A stretch of DNA of 33,086 nucleotides from Acidobacteriota bacterium (GCA_016789605.1 JAEUQO010000159.1:1-33086); one strand, 5' to 3'. Shown: positions 23,053-32,845, counted from the stretch's first letter. Numbers and translations are program-made. The notes: a model not told the origin generated them from the letters alone.

Positions 23053-24660
23053 TCAGTCCCGTTCACGCATAAACAAGGCGGGCAACGTCTTCAGAATGAT
23101 TTTCAGATCAAGCCACGGCGTCCAGTTTTCGATGTAGTAAATGTCCAGTTGCACCATCTGTTGAAACGACAGCCGGTAGCGTCCGCTGACTTGCCACAAA
23201 CCCGTCATTCCCGGTTTCACATCCAACCGTTTGCGGTGCCAGGGTTCGTAACATTCCACTTCATAGGGAATGGGCGGACGCGGGCCAACGAGTGACATCT
23301 CGCCTTTGAAGACGTTGAAGATCTGCGGCAATTCGTCCAGGCTGCTGCGTCGCAGCCAATGGCCAATGCGTGTCAGCCGTTCGCCATTGATGAATTTGTA
23401 ATTGGGTTTTTCGTCCGTGCCTAGGTTGGCTTCGCCTTGTTTTTTGATCTGGCGCGCCATGTATTCGCGATGGGCTTCGTCCACGCTTTCGTCGTGTCGC
23501 ATCGAACGGAATTTGTAGATTTGAAAAATATGGCCGTCCATTCCCACACGCTCTTGTTTGTAAAGCACCGGCCCGCGCGATTCCAATTTGATCAGCAGCG
23601 TAATCAACAGCCAAAGCGGCGCGGTAAACACCAGGAGCAATGAACTCGCCAACAAATCCATCGCGCGTTTGAAAAAGCGCGCCGGACCCGACAACGGTTC
23701 TTCAAACAGTCGCACCATCGGCACTGCGCCCAACTGTTCAATGTTGGTTTTGCGTGGAATGCAACTGAGCAGATTGGGTACCACGCGGAAGTTGATGCGC
23801 TGTCCGCGTCCGCATTTGACCATGGTGTCAAACAGCGTTTGCGGGCGAATTTCGGGATCGGTGATCAACACTTCGCGGATGCCCAGCAGCCGTATGAACC
23901 GATGCATTTCGTCATATTGCCCAAAGGTTGGCCAGTGCTGTAACGCCGCGCTTTTGGGCGGTTGACCATCCGCCGTCACAAACCCGATGACCTGTCGGCC
24001 CAGTTTGGGATCATGGGCGATTTCATTGACGCACATTTCGGCCACGCCATTTGAACCGACGATCAAAATCGGAATGACGTTGATATGTCGCCTTCGGTAA
24101 AAAGTTTGCAGGCTGCGCAACGCCGCGCGGTAAGCCAAAAACACCACCAGACTCAACCCGTAATAGCTGATGAATGTCAGGCGCGAATACGAAAACGCCT
24201 GATAGGCAAACCCGCCGCGATAAAAGAATGCCGTCATAATGACCAGCAGTGTGCTGATCGAACAAGCCTTGAAAATGTGTATGAAGTCTTCGCTGAAAGA
24301 AAATTCGCCGCGCACGCGATACAGCCCGCGATACCAAAAACAGGCGATCTGGATGAAAGGCACGAAATACAGCACGCTCAGGTAAGGCTGAAATTCCGGC
24401 GCAATGTCGTTAGGCAGCGTCAGCAGCGCATCCAGCCAGGACCGCTCTGTCAGCAGAAACGGTGGCTGGCTTGGGTGACGCAACCAATACGCCAGCACGA
24501 ACAATACCGCTGCCAGCGCTCCGTCAAACAACACCAAACTGGCGGTGATAAATTTGATGGCGTGTTCGCTGAGGGGCCATAACTGCGACCGTGCAGTGCC
24601 GCGCTCTTGCGCCTCAACTTTCGAGACCAGCTTGGAATTCGATGATGTGGCCAATGACAT
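23053..24660 (-). CDS. Exopolysaccharide-initiating polyprenyl-phosphate sugar phosphotransferase
   Basis: A 535-residue membrane protein of the WcaJ/WbaP type, which transfers a hexose-1-phosphate from a UDP-sugar to undecaprenyl phosphate and so starts repeat-unit synthesis for an exopolysaccharide or O-antigen. An N-terminal domain of four to five membrane helices (about 40-170) is followed by a nucleotide-fold domain (IPILIVGSNGVAEMCVNEI). The catalytic PglC-like domain (about 340-530) has a hairpin membrane helix, KFRSM, SLDELPQIFNVFKGEMSLVGPRP and KPGMTGLWQVSGR. ATG 24660 is chosen over an ATG at 24738 because the latter overlaps the proposed -35. No other polysaccharide gene is in the window. 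Confidence 0.93.
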   Translation of the reverse strand: MSLATSSNSKLVSKVEAQERGTARSQLWPLSEHAIKFITASLVLFDGALAAVLFVLAYWLRHPSQPPFLLTERSWLDALLTLPNDIAPEFQPYLSVLYFVPFIQIACFWYRGLYRVRGEFSFSEDFIHIFKACSISTLLVIMTAFFYRGGFAYQAFSYSRLTFISYYGLSLVVFLAYRAALRSLQTFYRRRHINVIPILIVGSNGVAEMCVNEIAHDPKLGRQVIGFVTADGQPPKSAALQHWPTFGQYDEMHRFIRLLGIREVLITDPEIRPQTLFDTMVKCGRGQRINFRVVPNLLSCIPRKTNIEQLGAVPMVRLFEEPLSGPARFFKRAMDLLASSLLLVFTAPLWLLITLLIKLESRGPVLYKQERVGMDGHIFQIYKFRSMRHDESVDEAHREYMARQIKKQGEANLGTDEKPNYKFINGERLTRIGHWLRRSSLDELPQIFNVFKGEMSLVGPRPPIPYEVECYEPWHRKRLDVKPGMTGLWQVSGRYRLSFQQMVQLDIYYIENWTPWLDLKIILKTLPALFMRERD

Positions 24661-24709
24661 GTTTTGCCGATTCACCCACGAGGTTTCTGCATATCGGGGA
24701 AGTGCCGTG

Positions 24710-24738
24710 ATCTTACGGCAAGAATGCCACGACTGCAA
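24710..24738 (-). promoter_or_regulatory. Candidate promoter for the sugar phosphotransferase gene
   Basis: On the minus strand TTGCAG (24733-24738), a 17-base spacer and TAAGAT (24710-24715). The predicted leader is about 43 bases before ATG 24660. Confidence 0.45.
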
Positions 24739-24889
24739 TCAGCGACACATACGGTCTTTGGATGGTGAGAAAGCGCTGCACAGCGAAAGGCAATGCCCAT
24801 AATGAAAGTAGTCATACGCTGCTTGTCATTGATTCTCGCTAGTAATGTGTATTTTCTTCTAAATTAGCGGCGATGTTGTGAAAAGAGGG

Positions 24890-24918
24890 TTGACTTTTGT
24901 AATACACCGCTCTAAATT
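24890..24918 (+). promoter_or_regulatory. Candidate sigma70-type promoter for the ParA/nuclease module
   Basis: TTGACT (24890-24895), a 17-base spacer and TAAATT (24913-24918), in an A/T-rich stretch within the 435-base gap 24661-25095. The predicted leader is about 170 bases. Nothing else in that gap apart from the opposing promoter at 24710-24738 looks like a gene or RNA. Confidence 0.6.
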
Positions 24919-25095
24919 CTCGCCGCCTTAGTAGTCTGCCAGTGCCCCGCAAGCGTTCAAGTGCCTCGCAATAACAACTCAAAATCCGAATTGCATTGTA
25001 TTGAGCCATCGCCTTGGTTTGCGCCGATCTCCGGCCTGTTGGCGTAAGCAGAAGGCGTCTCTGCCACATTCACTGCACAACAACAAGGAGACGAT

Positions 25096-25425
25096 ATGTC
25101 AGCTACGATTACTCCCGAAGCACGCACTTACCTTGCCCACTTGATGTCTGAAATGCTTGCGATGGAAAACCTGCCATCCGATTTGCGCGACGCGCTCAGC
25201 GCGCATCTCAATAAACAGCTCAGCCCGATCAACCTGCTCAAACCGGAATATTGCCGCCGGTTGTATCCCATTCTGGCCGAACTCGCTGATTTGACTTCTG
25301 AGACTGAACCGATGGTTGACGCCGCGCCGGAATCACAACCAGAAGCCGATGCTCCTGTGCAGGCCGTCAATGGTGTTGCCGAGGGCAACGAATATCAACC
25401 TGCGTTCGGATACCAAGGCGATTAG
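25096..25425 (+). CDS. Hypothetical 109-residue protein, first gene of the ParA module
   Basis: I do not recognise the family. AAGGAG lies seven bases before ATG, a strong site. The N-terminal two thirds (about 1-68) are predicted helical and fairly ordinary (TPEARTYLAHLMSEMLAME, then LRDALSAHLNKQLSPINLLK). The last 40 residues are Glu/Pro/Ala-rich and probably disordered, ending in aromatic residues (YQPAFGYQGD). There is no signal peptide or membrane segment. The gene comes 113 bases before the ParA-type ATPase gene, with a hairpin between them, and shares the promoter at 24890. It could be a partner or regulator of the downstream proteins; that is inference from position only. Confidence 0.65.
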   Translation: MSATITPEARTYLAHLMSEMLAMENLPSDLRDALSAHLNKQLSPINLLKPEYCRRLYPILAELADLTSETEPMVDAAPESQPEADAPVQAVNGVAEGNEYQPAFGYQGD

Positions 25426-25469
25426 CGAGGAGGGCGCTCTGCCTTTCTCATCGCGTTGTTTTTATCCCA

Positions 25470-25501
25470 GGCGGGCTTGGGACCGGAATTTCAAGCCCGC
25501 C
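25470..25501 (+). promoter_or_regulatory. 10-bp hairpin between the first and second genes of the ParA module
   Basis: GGCGGGCTTG (25470-25479) pairs perfectly with CAAGCCCGCC (25492-25501) around a 12-base loop. No U-run follows. It may be a processing or stability element, or a partial attenuator that lowers expression of the three downstream genes. Confidence 0.5.
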
Positions 25502-25538
25502 CGATTCCCGCGTTTGTCTGTAAAACCAGAGAGGACCT

Positions 25539-26489
25539 ATGCCTGCACGTCGGATCAGTTTCGTCAACTTCAAGGGCGGAGTAGGAAAAACCTCCATCAT
25601 CGTCAACGTTGCGGCTTGTCTTGCTTACGACCTGGGCCAGAAAGTTTTGCTGGTGGATTGCGATGCGCAAAGCAACGCAAGCATCTGGCTGATGGGAATT
25701 GAGCGGTGGAACGTGATCAACAGCATGCCGGGCAAATCTGTCTATGGCATGTTCATTCCCAACTTGCCTCCGGTTTCCAACAATATCATTCCCAGTGTGG
25801 TCCGCAATGAGCGGGGGATGCACCTGATTCCCAATCTCGATTTATTGCCCGCGACTTATGAGTTAATGGACCTGGAAGAAGAATACCGCGATGGTCAGGG
25901 AGAACCGTTTTTTTACCGGTTTCACGAGCATTTGCGCAGCACCTTCAACCACTACGATTACGTCCTGTTTGATTGCCCGCCCAATCTTTTTCGCGCCAGC
26001 AAATGCGCCATCTTTGCCAGCGAAGAGATTTATGTGCCGTGCAACCCGGATAAGCTGAGTGAAATCGGCCTGTCGCTTTTGGTGAGCAAGATAGATCGCT
26101 TTCACAAACAAACGGTGTTGCAGCAACAACAGATTCCAACTTTTCGTCCCGCCAAAATTCGCGGCGTGATTCTGAATGATGTGGATGGCAGAGCGCAGCT
26201 TGAGGGAATGCAGCGTTACTTGCGCCTGACCATTGCCAAGGCGCGTCAGCACCACGTTGTTTCAGAAGACGCCGATATTCTTGGACAACAGGTCAGAAAG
26301 GCGATTTTGGCCGCCAAAGTGGTGGGGTCTTTTTTGCCGGTCAACCTTTCAAACGGAAGCAGCGGGTTGAAAGATGATTATTTGAACTTGGCGCGCTTCA
26401 TTCACAACACACCGCTTTACAAAGAGGTAGAACATGGAACTGACAGAAAAACTGAACAGCCTCGCCGCACTGCTAAGCGAGCATCCTAA
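25539..26489 (+). CDS. ParA/MinD-type ATPase
   Basis: A 316-residue P-loop ATPase of the SIMIBI class. The deviant Walker A KGGVGKT with its signature lysine is at residues 12-18, the A' motif VDCDAQSNAS near 39-48, and Walker B YVLFDCPPN near 145-153. CNPDKLSEIGLSLL corresponds to the usual ParA region after Walker B. There is no N-terminal helix-turn-helix, so it is not a ParA of the P1 type. No parB-like gene follows. Its last 18 codons overlap the next gene by 56 bases, and the C-terminus is basic (DRKTEQPRRTAKRAS). AGAGAGG lies six bases before ATG. It could position or load a DNA-bound partner; its association with a nuclease gene is unusual. Confidence 0.9.
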   Translation: MPARRISFVNFKGGVGKTSIIVNVAACLAYDLGQKVLLVDCDAQSNASIWLMGIERWNVINSMPGKSVYGMFIPNLPPVSNNIIPSVVRNERGMHLIPNLDLLPATYELMDLEEEYRDGQGEPFFYRFHEHLRSTFNHYDYVLFDCPPNLFRASKCAIFASEEIYVPCNPDKLSEIGLSLLVSKIDRFHKQTVLQQQQIPTFRPAKIRGVILNDVDGRAQLEGMQRYLRLTIAKARQHHVVSEDADILGQQVRKAILAAKVVGSFLPVNLSNGSSGLKDDYLNLARFIHNTPLYKEVEHGTDRKTEQPRRTAKRAS

Positions 26490-27027
26490 GATTCATCAGC
26501 AATCTGATACACGCCTGCTGTTTGCCAAGTTCGACAAAGCCGTTGATGAGTTGCTGGCTAAACTTGAGCAGGCGATTTACCGCAACACAGCGGAATATGC
26601 CGAATTGTTGGCGCTCGTTTCGGGCGCGCAATACAAAGCTCTGGTGACCGTGGATTGGCTGAATGCCAATGCCGCCAGCGTCAAAAAGAAATATGCCAAG
26701 ACCGGCAAAAAGGAAAAAGAAGATTTCGTGCTCACGATGGTAAAAGCGGGCAAGGCGCGCACCATCATCAAAGAATTGAAGGAGACGCCGCGCAGGCAGA
26801 TGCAAGATGAGTTGAATGACATGGCCCTAGGCACGGACGAAAAAGCCATCGCCCGGATCAAAGCCATGAAAGCCAAACAGCTTGAGCAATTTTGCGAATT
26901 CAACGACATCCCTGTCGGCAAAACCGCCAAAGGCGCGCTGGACAAAAAACAGGTGCAGGCGGCCATCTTGCAAAAAATCGGCGCGCTCAGGGAATACGCG
27001 CAGTTAACCAAGGTCCAGCATGCCTAA
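26434..27027 (+). CDS. Helical protein with possible SAP-like C-terminal motif
   Basis: A 197-residue protein of unknown family, charged and almost wholly helical, without Cys-rich or membrane parts. Residues 1-60 contain long amphipathic helices (FDKAVDELLAKLEQAIYRN). A basic stretch KKKYAKTGKKEKEDF lies near 85-99. Residues about 146-182 (KAKQLEQFCEFNDIPVGK.. followed by LDKKQVQAAILQKI) resemble a SAP/Rho-N type helix-extension-helix DNA- or RNA-binding fold: helix, a GIP-like turn with GK, then a second helix. The start has GAGG before ATG and lies within the ParA-type gene (56-base overlap). Its end overlaps the nuclease gene by eight bases. It may link the ATPase to DNA. The SAP call is tentative. 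Confidence 0.75.
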   Translation: MELTEKLNSLAALLSEHPKIHQQSDTRLLFAKFDKAVDELLAKLEQAIYRNTAEYAELLALVSGAQYKALVTVDWLNANAASVKKKYAKTGKKEKEDFVLTMVKAGKARTIIKELKETPRRQMQDELNDMALGTDEKAIARIKAMKAKQLEQFCEFNDIPVGKTAKGALDKKQVQAAILQKIGALREYAQLTKVQHA

Positions 27028-27466
27028 CGAACACGACCTTGAGACATTGCTTGCCCATCATCCGTATCTGATCAGCGAAACCTTGAACGGGCAAATTCCC
27101 AAACGGCAGTTGAAACGCGGGCGCAATCGGCTTGATCTGGCGTTTGAACTGGCGCAAGGGCTGTGCATTGTCGAACTGAAAAAGACAGGCTTGACGGTTG
27201 ACGACCTGCGACAGCTTCTGCGGTATTGTCGCTCGTGGGCGCGTTCGCGCGCGCACACGCTGGCAGAGGTTCATTATCTGGTTGGCAAACGCCCGCGAGA
27301 GGAAAAGAAGCTTTGGCAGGTCGCCGCGCGCAGCAAGTACAAGGTCGAAATCCTGTATCTGGATGAGCACGTGCCGACGCGGTTGGTGTGGGACGACGAA
27401 AAACGCCGGTATCGTCCGCAAGGAACGATACCGGCGCCAGTTGATTATTTAAGCCTGCATTTTTAG
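27020..27466 (+). CDS. Compact PD-(D/E)XK nuclease-fold protein (NucS/DUF91-like)
   Basis: A 148-residue protein with a full set of PD-(D/E)XK residues: Glu8 in the first helix, Asp39 in RLDLAFE, Glu52 and Lys54 in IVELKK, and the QxxxY motif QLLRY (65-69) of RecB-like and NucS-like nucleases. The N-terminal LETLLAHHPYLISETL resembles NucS/DUF91 domains. This predicts a metal-dependent DNA endonuclease or a protein of that fold. It is short and has no extra DNA-binding domain, so specificity may come from the partner encoded upstream. AAGG lies eight bases before ATG. It overlaps the preceding gene by eight bases. Its 3' end also holds the terminator of the convergent PQQ-type gene. Confidence 0.8.
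   Translation: MPNEHDLETLLAHHPYLISETLNGQIPKRQLKRGRNRLDLAFELAQGLCIVELKKTGLTVDDLRQLLRYCRSWARSRAHTLAEVHYLVGKRPREEKKLWQVAARSKYKVEILYLDEHVPTRLVWDDEKRRYRPQGTIPAPVDYLSLHF
27399..27436 (-). terminator. Rho-independent terminator of the PQQ-type gene, inside the nuclease gene
   Basis: On the minus strand CGCCGGTATCGT (27425-27436) pairs perfectly with ACGATACCGGCG (27404-27415) around a nine-base loop, followed by TTTTT (27399-27403). It lies 38 bases beyond the PQQ-type stop codon and within codons of the oppositely transcribed nuclease gene. Confidence 0.85.
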
Positions 27467-27473
27467 CCGGACA

Positions 27474-28853
27474 TCAGCCAATGGCCAGCAAGCTGCTTGA
27501 GGTGCGGAAATACAGCACACCCTGAGAAATGGCGGGCGTTGCCAGGCAAGGCTCGCTGAGTTCGTTTTTGGCCAGCACTTCCAGTTTGGGGCCGGCTTTG
27601 AGCACGTACACGACGCCGTCTTCGGTCGGGCAGTAGATTTTGCCGTCAGCCGCGACCAGCGATGACGAACAGACCGCATCCGGTCCCAGTCGTTCTTCAA
27701 ACATTTTTTCGCCAGTCTTAAAGTCGTAACAGCGCAGCAAGCCGTTGTAATTCGCCACGTACAAATATCCGCCATACATCACCGGCGTAGAGATATAAGC
27801 ACCGCCATTGGGCACGCTCCAGGCGACAGAATCATTGCTGGTCGTGCCTTCGGCCAGTGAAATGTCGCCCGCCGCCGAAGGCCGCACCGCAAACAACGGT
27901 GTTTTTCCGCCGTGCGCGTTGGTCAAGACGACCAAACCGTCAGCGACAAACGGCGTCGGGACGGGGATGTCACCGCCACCGCGCAAGCGCCATAGCTCCT
28001 GGCCGGTTTCCAAATCGTAAGACGCGATGTAGGGATATCCGTTGGTGATGACTTGCGTGCGGTTGCCTTCAGTGTAGACGAATGGCGTGCCCCAACTGTT
28101 TTCGCACGCGCCTTTGCGCGAAGTGCGCCACAGCTCCTTGCCGTCGGAAAGCTGAAACGAAGCGACAAACGGGTCTTTCGGATCATCGCACAGCAACACG
28201 ATGCGGTCTTTATACAGCGCGGGAGAACTGCTAAAGCCCCAGGCGACGCTGCGCCAGGTGACGTTGATCTTGCCCAGGTCTTTTTGCCAGAGCAGCTTGC
28301 CTTTCATGTCCAGGCAATACAGACCGTCCGCGCCAAAAAACGCGATGAGGCGTTTTCCGTCGGTGACCAGCGTCGTGTTGGCGTGCGAAGCCTTTTCGTG
28401 ACGCACGGTAGACGGTTTGGCATTGCGGATCATCTGTTCCCATTTCAGCTTGCCGTTTTTCTTGTCGAAGCACTGAATCAGCCAACGCTGTTCTTCGTCG
28501 TCTTTTGCCGGTTTGATGTCACCGTAAAGCCCGATGCGCAACGACGGTTTGCCCGATTTGGGCACGGCGGTCGCCAGATAAATGCGATCTTTCCAGATGA
28601 TCGGACTGGCGTGGCCCAGACCGGGAACTTCTGTGCGCCACAACAGACCGCTGGTTTTGCCTGCGGTTGCGTCCACGCTCCAGTTTGCCAGCGTGGGAAA
28701 TCCTTCCGCCACGCCGAGCGCATTGGGGCCACGAAACTGTGGCCAATTTTGTTCCGGCTTGAAGGCCAGCGAAGCCGCAGGCGTTGTCAGCACGGAAGTC
28801 GCTGGTAACGCCAGTAACGACGTCGCCAGAAATGAACGGCGGGATAAAGTCAT
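27474..28853 (-). CDS. Tat-exported PQQ-like beta-propeller protein
   Basis: A 459-residue protein with a twin-arginine leader (SRRSFLATSLLALPA, about residues 4-30) and WPQFRGPNALGV, the usual opening of the PQQ-binding-like (BamB-like) propeller family of Acidobacteria and Planctomycetes. Repeated blades of the type DGKELWRT, TGQELWRL and TGEKMFEE are evident, with the Trp-docking pattern. There are no dehydrogenase active-site residues of true quinoprotein alcohol dehydrogenases that I can see, so it is a binding or scaffold protein rather than a clear enzyme. AGGA lies six bases before ATG. It follows the serine hydrolase gene by 116 bases on the same strand. Confidence 0.88.
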   Translation of the reverse strand: MTLSRRSFLATSLLALPATSVLTTPAASLAFKPEQNWPQFRGPNALGVAEGFPTLANWSVDATAGKTSGLLWRTEVPGLGHASPIIWKDRIYLATAVPKSGKPSLRIGLYGDIKPAKDDEEQRWLIQCFDKKNGKLKWEQMIRNAKPSTVRHEKASHANTTLVTDGKRLIAFFGADGLYCLDMKGKLLWQKDLGKINVTWRSVAWGFSSSPALYKDRIVLLCDDPKDPFVASFQLSDGKELWRTSRKGACENSWGTPFVYTEGNRTQVITNGYPYIASYDLETGQELWRLRGGGDIPVPTPFVADGLVVLTNAHGGKTPLFAVRPSAAGDISLAEGTTSNDSVAWSVPNGGAYISTPVMYGGYLYVANYNGLLRCYDFKTGEKMFEERLGPDAVCSSSLVAADGKIYCPTEDGVVYVLKAGPKLEVLAKNELSEPCLATPAISQGVLYFRTSSSLLAIG

Positions 28854-28969
28854 AACAGTTCCTTTTACTCAGTTCGCTGAAATCGTGATGGTTTGAAATC
28901 GCCGACTACCGTACGAATTTCTGCGCACAGCAGTTTCCAGGTTTTCAGCGCGGGCTCAGGGAAAATCGG

Positions 28970-30529
<1,560 letters not shown>

Positions 30530-30557
30530 CGGTCATCTCCTTTTACAAAACGCGGGC

Positions 30558-31964
30558 TTATTTTGCCTTGGCCAGATTCACCACGATGTCCCAGTGAAAG
30601 CGGACGAATTTGTGCAGCGATTCTTCCAGAATGCGTTCCTGGTCGCTGTGTGCGCCGAAGCCTTTCGGGCCGTCTTCGCTGTCATACATCGGGCCAACGC
30701 CGTAACATTCGACGCCTTTGGCGCGCAGATAGGCCATGTCGGTGGCGCCCGTGCTCATCGTCGGCAGCGTGACGGTGTTGTAATGCTGTTTGACGGCGGC
30801 TTCGAGCACGCGAAAGGCTTCGGCGTCAATGCGCGAAGGCCGCGCGCCGGGCCGTGTGTTGCGTTCGTTGCGGGCGACGGTGACCGCCGGATCGTTGATG
30901 ACTTTGCGCAATTCGGCCAACAGGCTTTCCATGTTTTCATCCGGCAACGCGCGTACGTCGAGCGTCGCTTCGGCTTCTGACGGAATCACGTTGACCTGAT
31001 ACCCGCCTTTGATGATGTTCGGCGAAATCGAAGTCCGCAGCATCGAATGATGGCGCGGTTCATTGACGGCAAAGTATTCCTGAATCGCGGCAGTCATTTC
31101 CGGATTGGCGACGTTGCGGTAACGGTTGGCTTCTTCGGGCGAACTGACCGCAGCCAATCGCTCGAAATAGGCTTTGGTCGTGTCGTTCAGTCGCATCGGA
31201 GTTGACCACGCGGAAAGTTTGGCAATGGCTTGCGACAGGTGAACAACGGCGTTCGTTCGCAACGGAACCGATCCGTGACCGGCAGGGCCGCGCGCAGTCA
31301 GCGTTACTCCGTAAGGAATTTTTTCCGAAGTCTGCACCTGAGCAAAACGAATCTTGCCACCAGTGCGAATCACTCCGCCGCCTTCGGCAAAACAGAATTC
31401 GGCGTCAATTTCCGGCCAGTGTTTTTCGACCATAAACGCGATGCCAAATTGCGTGCTGGCTTCTTCGCCCGCTTCGGCCAGAAAGATCACATCGCGGTCG
31501 AGCGGCACATTCAGCCGTTTCAATTGCAGCATCACCATCAGACAGGCGACGACATTATCTTTGTCGTCCACCGTGCCGCGTCCGTAAACGTATCCGCCGT
31601 CGCGCGTCGCCGAAAACGGCGGATGCGTCCATTTGGCCGGATCAACTTTGACGACGTCGGTGTGCCCCATGATCAGCACCGGACGCTTTTTGCCATTGCC
31701 GCGCAAGCGCGCGACCAGATTCGGACGGTTCGGATCGTTGGCAAAGATTTTGGTTTCAATGCCCTCGCGGTCGAGCACCGATTTCAAATAATCCACGACC
31801 AGCTTTTCATTGCCGGGCGGATTGCTGGTGTCGAGCCGCAAGATCGCCTGAAAGTGGCGCAGGGTTTCTTCTTCGAGCTTCGTCCAATCGGGCGGCGTTT
31901 GGGCCAGCGAGATTGAGGTGAACAGAAGCAACAGCAGCAGCGAGCTGACGCGCGTGAATGACAT
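30558..31964 (-). CDS. Exported M20-family metallopeptidase
   Basis: A 468-residue protein with a signal peptide (about 1-22, ending LAQ). The two-zinc site of the M20/M25/M40 family is complete in outline: His101 and Asp103 in GHTDVVKVD, the bridging Asp133 in GRGTVDDKD, catalytic Glu167 and Glu168 in EAGEEAS, and the late His in GFGAHSDQER. A lid/dimerisation domain (about 215-340) contains GPAGHGSVP. It likely hydrolyses small peptides or acylated amino acids in the periplasm. GGAGG lies six bases before ATG. Upstream lies a GCGCGGT/ACCGCGC hairpin (31993-32012). It leads an operon with the serine hydrolase. Confidence 0.92.
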   Translation of the reverse strand: MSFTRVSSLLLLLLFTSISLAQTPPDWTKLEEETLRHFQAILRLDTSNPPGNEKLVVDYLKSVLDREGIETKIFANDPNRPNLVARLRGNGKKRPVLIMGHTDVVKVDPAKWTHPPFSATRDGGYVYGRGTVDDKDNVVACLMVMLQLKRLNVPLDRDVIFLAEAGEEASTQFGIAFMVEKHWPEIDAEFCFAEGGGVIRTGGKIRFAQVQTSEKIPYGVTLTARGPAGHGSVPLRTNAVVHLSQAIAKLSAWSTPMRLNDTTKAYFERLAAVSSPEEANRYRNVANPEMTAAIQEYFAVNEPRHHSMLRTSISPNIIKGGYQVNVIPSEAEATLDVRALPDENMESLLAELRKVINDPAVTVARNERNTRPGARPSRIDAEAFRVLEAAVKQHYNTVTLPTMSTGATDMAYLRAKGVECYGVGPMYDSEDGPKGFGAHSDQERILEESLHKFVRFHWDIVVNLAKAK

Positions 31965-32084
31965 GGAATGCCTCCGGGTTGTCGGGATTGTTGCGCGGTT
32001 AGCTTACCGCGCACATGCGCAACTGGCCAGGGAATTGCTGATTGAACGGCTGGAAACCAAACCGCGAGGGCCGGGCAGGGGGGA

Positions 32085-32741
32085 TCAATTCAGCAGGTGT
32101 TCGCGCAAGGCTTTGGCGACGGCGGCGGATTTTGAATGGACGTGCAATTTGTCGTAGATGCTTTTGACGTGAAAGAGGATGGTGTTGACGGTGACGCCCA
32201 GTTCCGCAGCGGCGGATTTGTAGCTGTGACCGTCTACGATCAATTTCAACAAGCGCCGTTCGTGTGGCGTCAATCCGTAGTTGGCTTGCGCTGGCGGCGC
32301 AAACCGTTGAAACAGGTTGATGACTTGCCGGGCGATTTCGGGCGAAATCGGCGCGCCGCCATCAATCGCGTCACGAATGCTTTTCAGCAATTGTTCGGAC
32401 GTCGTCTTTTTCAGCAAATAGCCGCAAGCCCCGGCACACAACGCATGAAAGATGTGATCGTTGTCTTCGTATACGGTCAACATCAGGATGAGCACTTGCG
32501 GCCACCGCTGTTTGATTTCCCTGACGCCTTCGATGCCGGACATGCCGGGCAAACCGATGTCCATCAGCAAGACATCCGGCAAATCGCCGCCGAGCTTGGC
32601 CAGCGCAGCTTCCATCGAACCGAACGCGCCCGTGCAGCGAAAGCCCGGCGAGTCGTTAATCAACCACGCCAGACTTTCCCGAATGGGCGTTTGGTCTTCG
32701 ATGACGGCAACATTGATCGTGACAGGATCAGTTGATGACAT
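32085..32741 (-). CDS. NarL/LuxR-type two-component response regulator
   Basis: A 218-residue protein. The N-terminal receiver domain (about 8-125) has the acidic pair Glu15/Asp16, phosphoacceptor Asp61 in VLLMDIGLPGMSG, the switch Thr in LMLTVYED and the Lys in GYLLKKTT. The C-terminal LuxR-type helix-turn-helix (about 150-215) reads LTPHERRLLKLIVDG, AAAELGVTVNTILFHVKSIYDKL. ATG 32741 gives a normal N-terminus and has AAAGG upstream; the frame is open to 32849. It is a DNA-binding activator or repressor controlled by phosphorylation. No histidine kinase gene lies in the window, so it is an orphan here. Confidence 0.93.
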   Translation of the reverse strand: MSSTDPVTINVAVIEDQTPIRESLAWLINDSPGFRCTGAFGSMEAALAKLGGDLPDVLLMDIGLPGMSGIEGVREIKQRWPQVLILMLTVYEDNDHIFHALCAGACGYLLKKTTSEQLLKSIRDAIDGGAPISPEIARQVINLFQRFAPPAQANYGLTPHERRLLKLIVDGHSYKSAAAELGVTVNTILFHVKSIYDKLHVHSKSAAVAKALREHLLN

Positions 32742-32805
32742 GTCATATGCCTTTGCATTGCTCTGAATATTGCAGGCGAGCCAAGCCTGTTTCTCTATGT
32801 CATAT
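32735..32805. promoter_or_regulatory. Candidate operator region upstream of the response regulator
   Basis: A perfect 12-bp palindrome ATGACATGTCAT (32735-32746) overlaps the start codon. The nonamer ATGTCATAT occurs at 32740-32748 and again at 32797-32805, 57 bases apart. Repeats of this kind often mark autoregulation by LuxR-type regulators, but no binding evidence is available. Confidence 0.35.
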
Positions 32806-32845
32806 ATTGGAACGGAGTTGATGGTTCGCAAAGGCCTCGCGCGTT

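Noticed and set aside
24661..25095. Possible RNA gene or small ORF in the 435-base gap
   Set aside because: I saw only two divergent promoter candidates and short weak hairpins; no tRNA-like cloverleaf and no ORF with a ribosome site.
31965..32084. GCGCGGT/ACCGCGC hairpin (31993-32012) as terminator of the response regulator gene
   Set aside because: The stem is only seven bases and no U-run follows on the minus strand. It is kept only as a note in the M20 peptidase entry.
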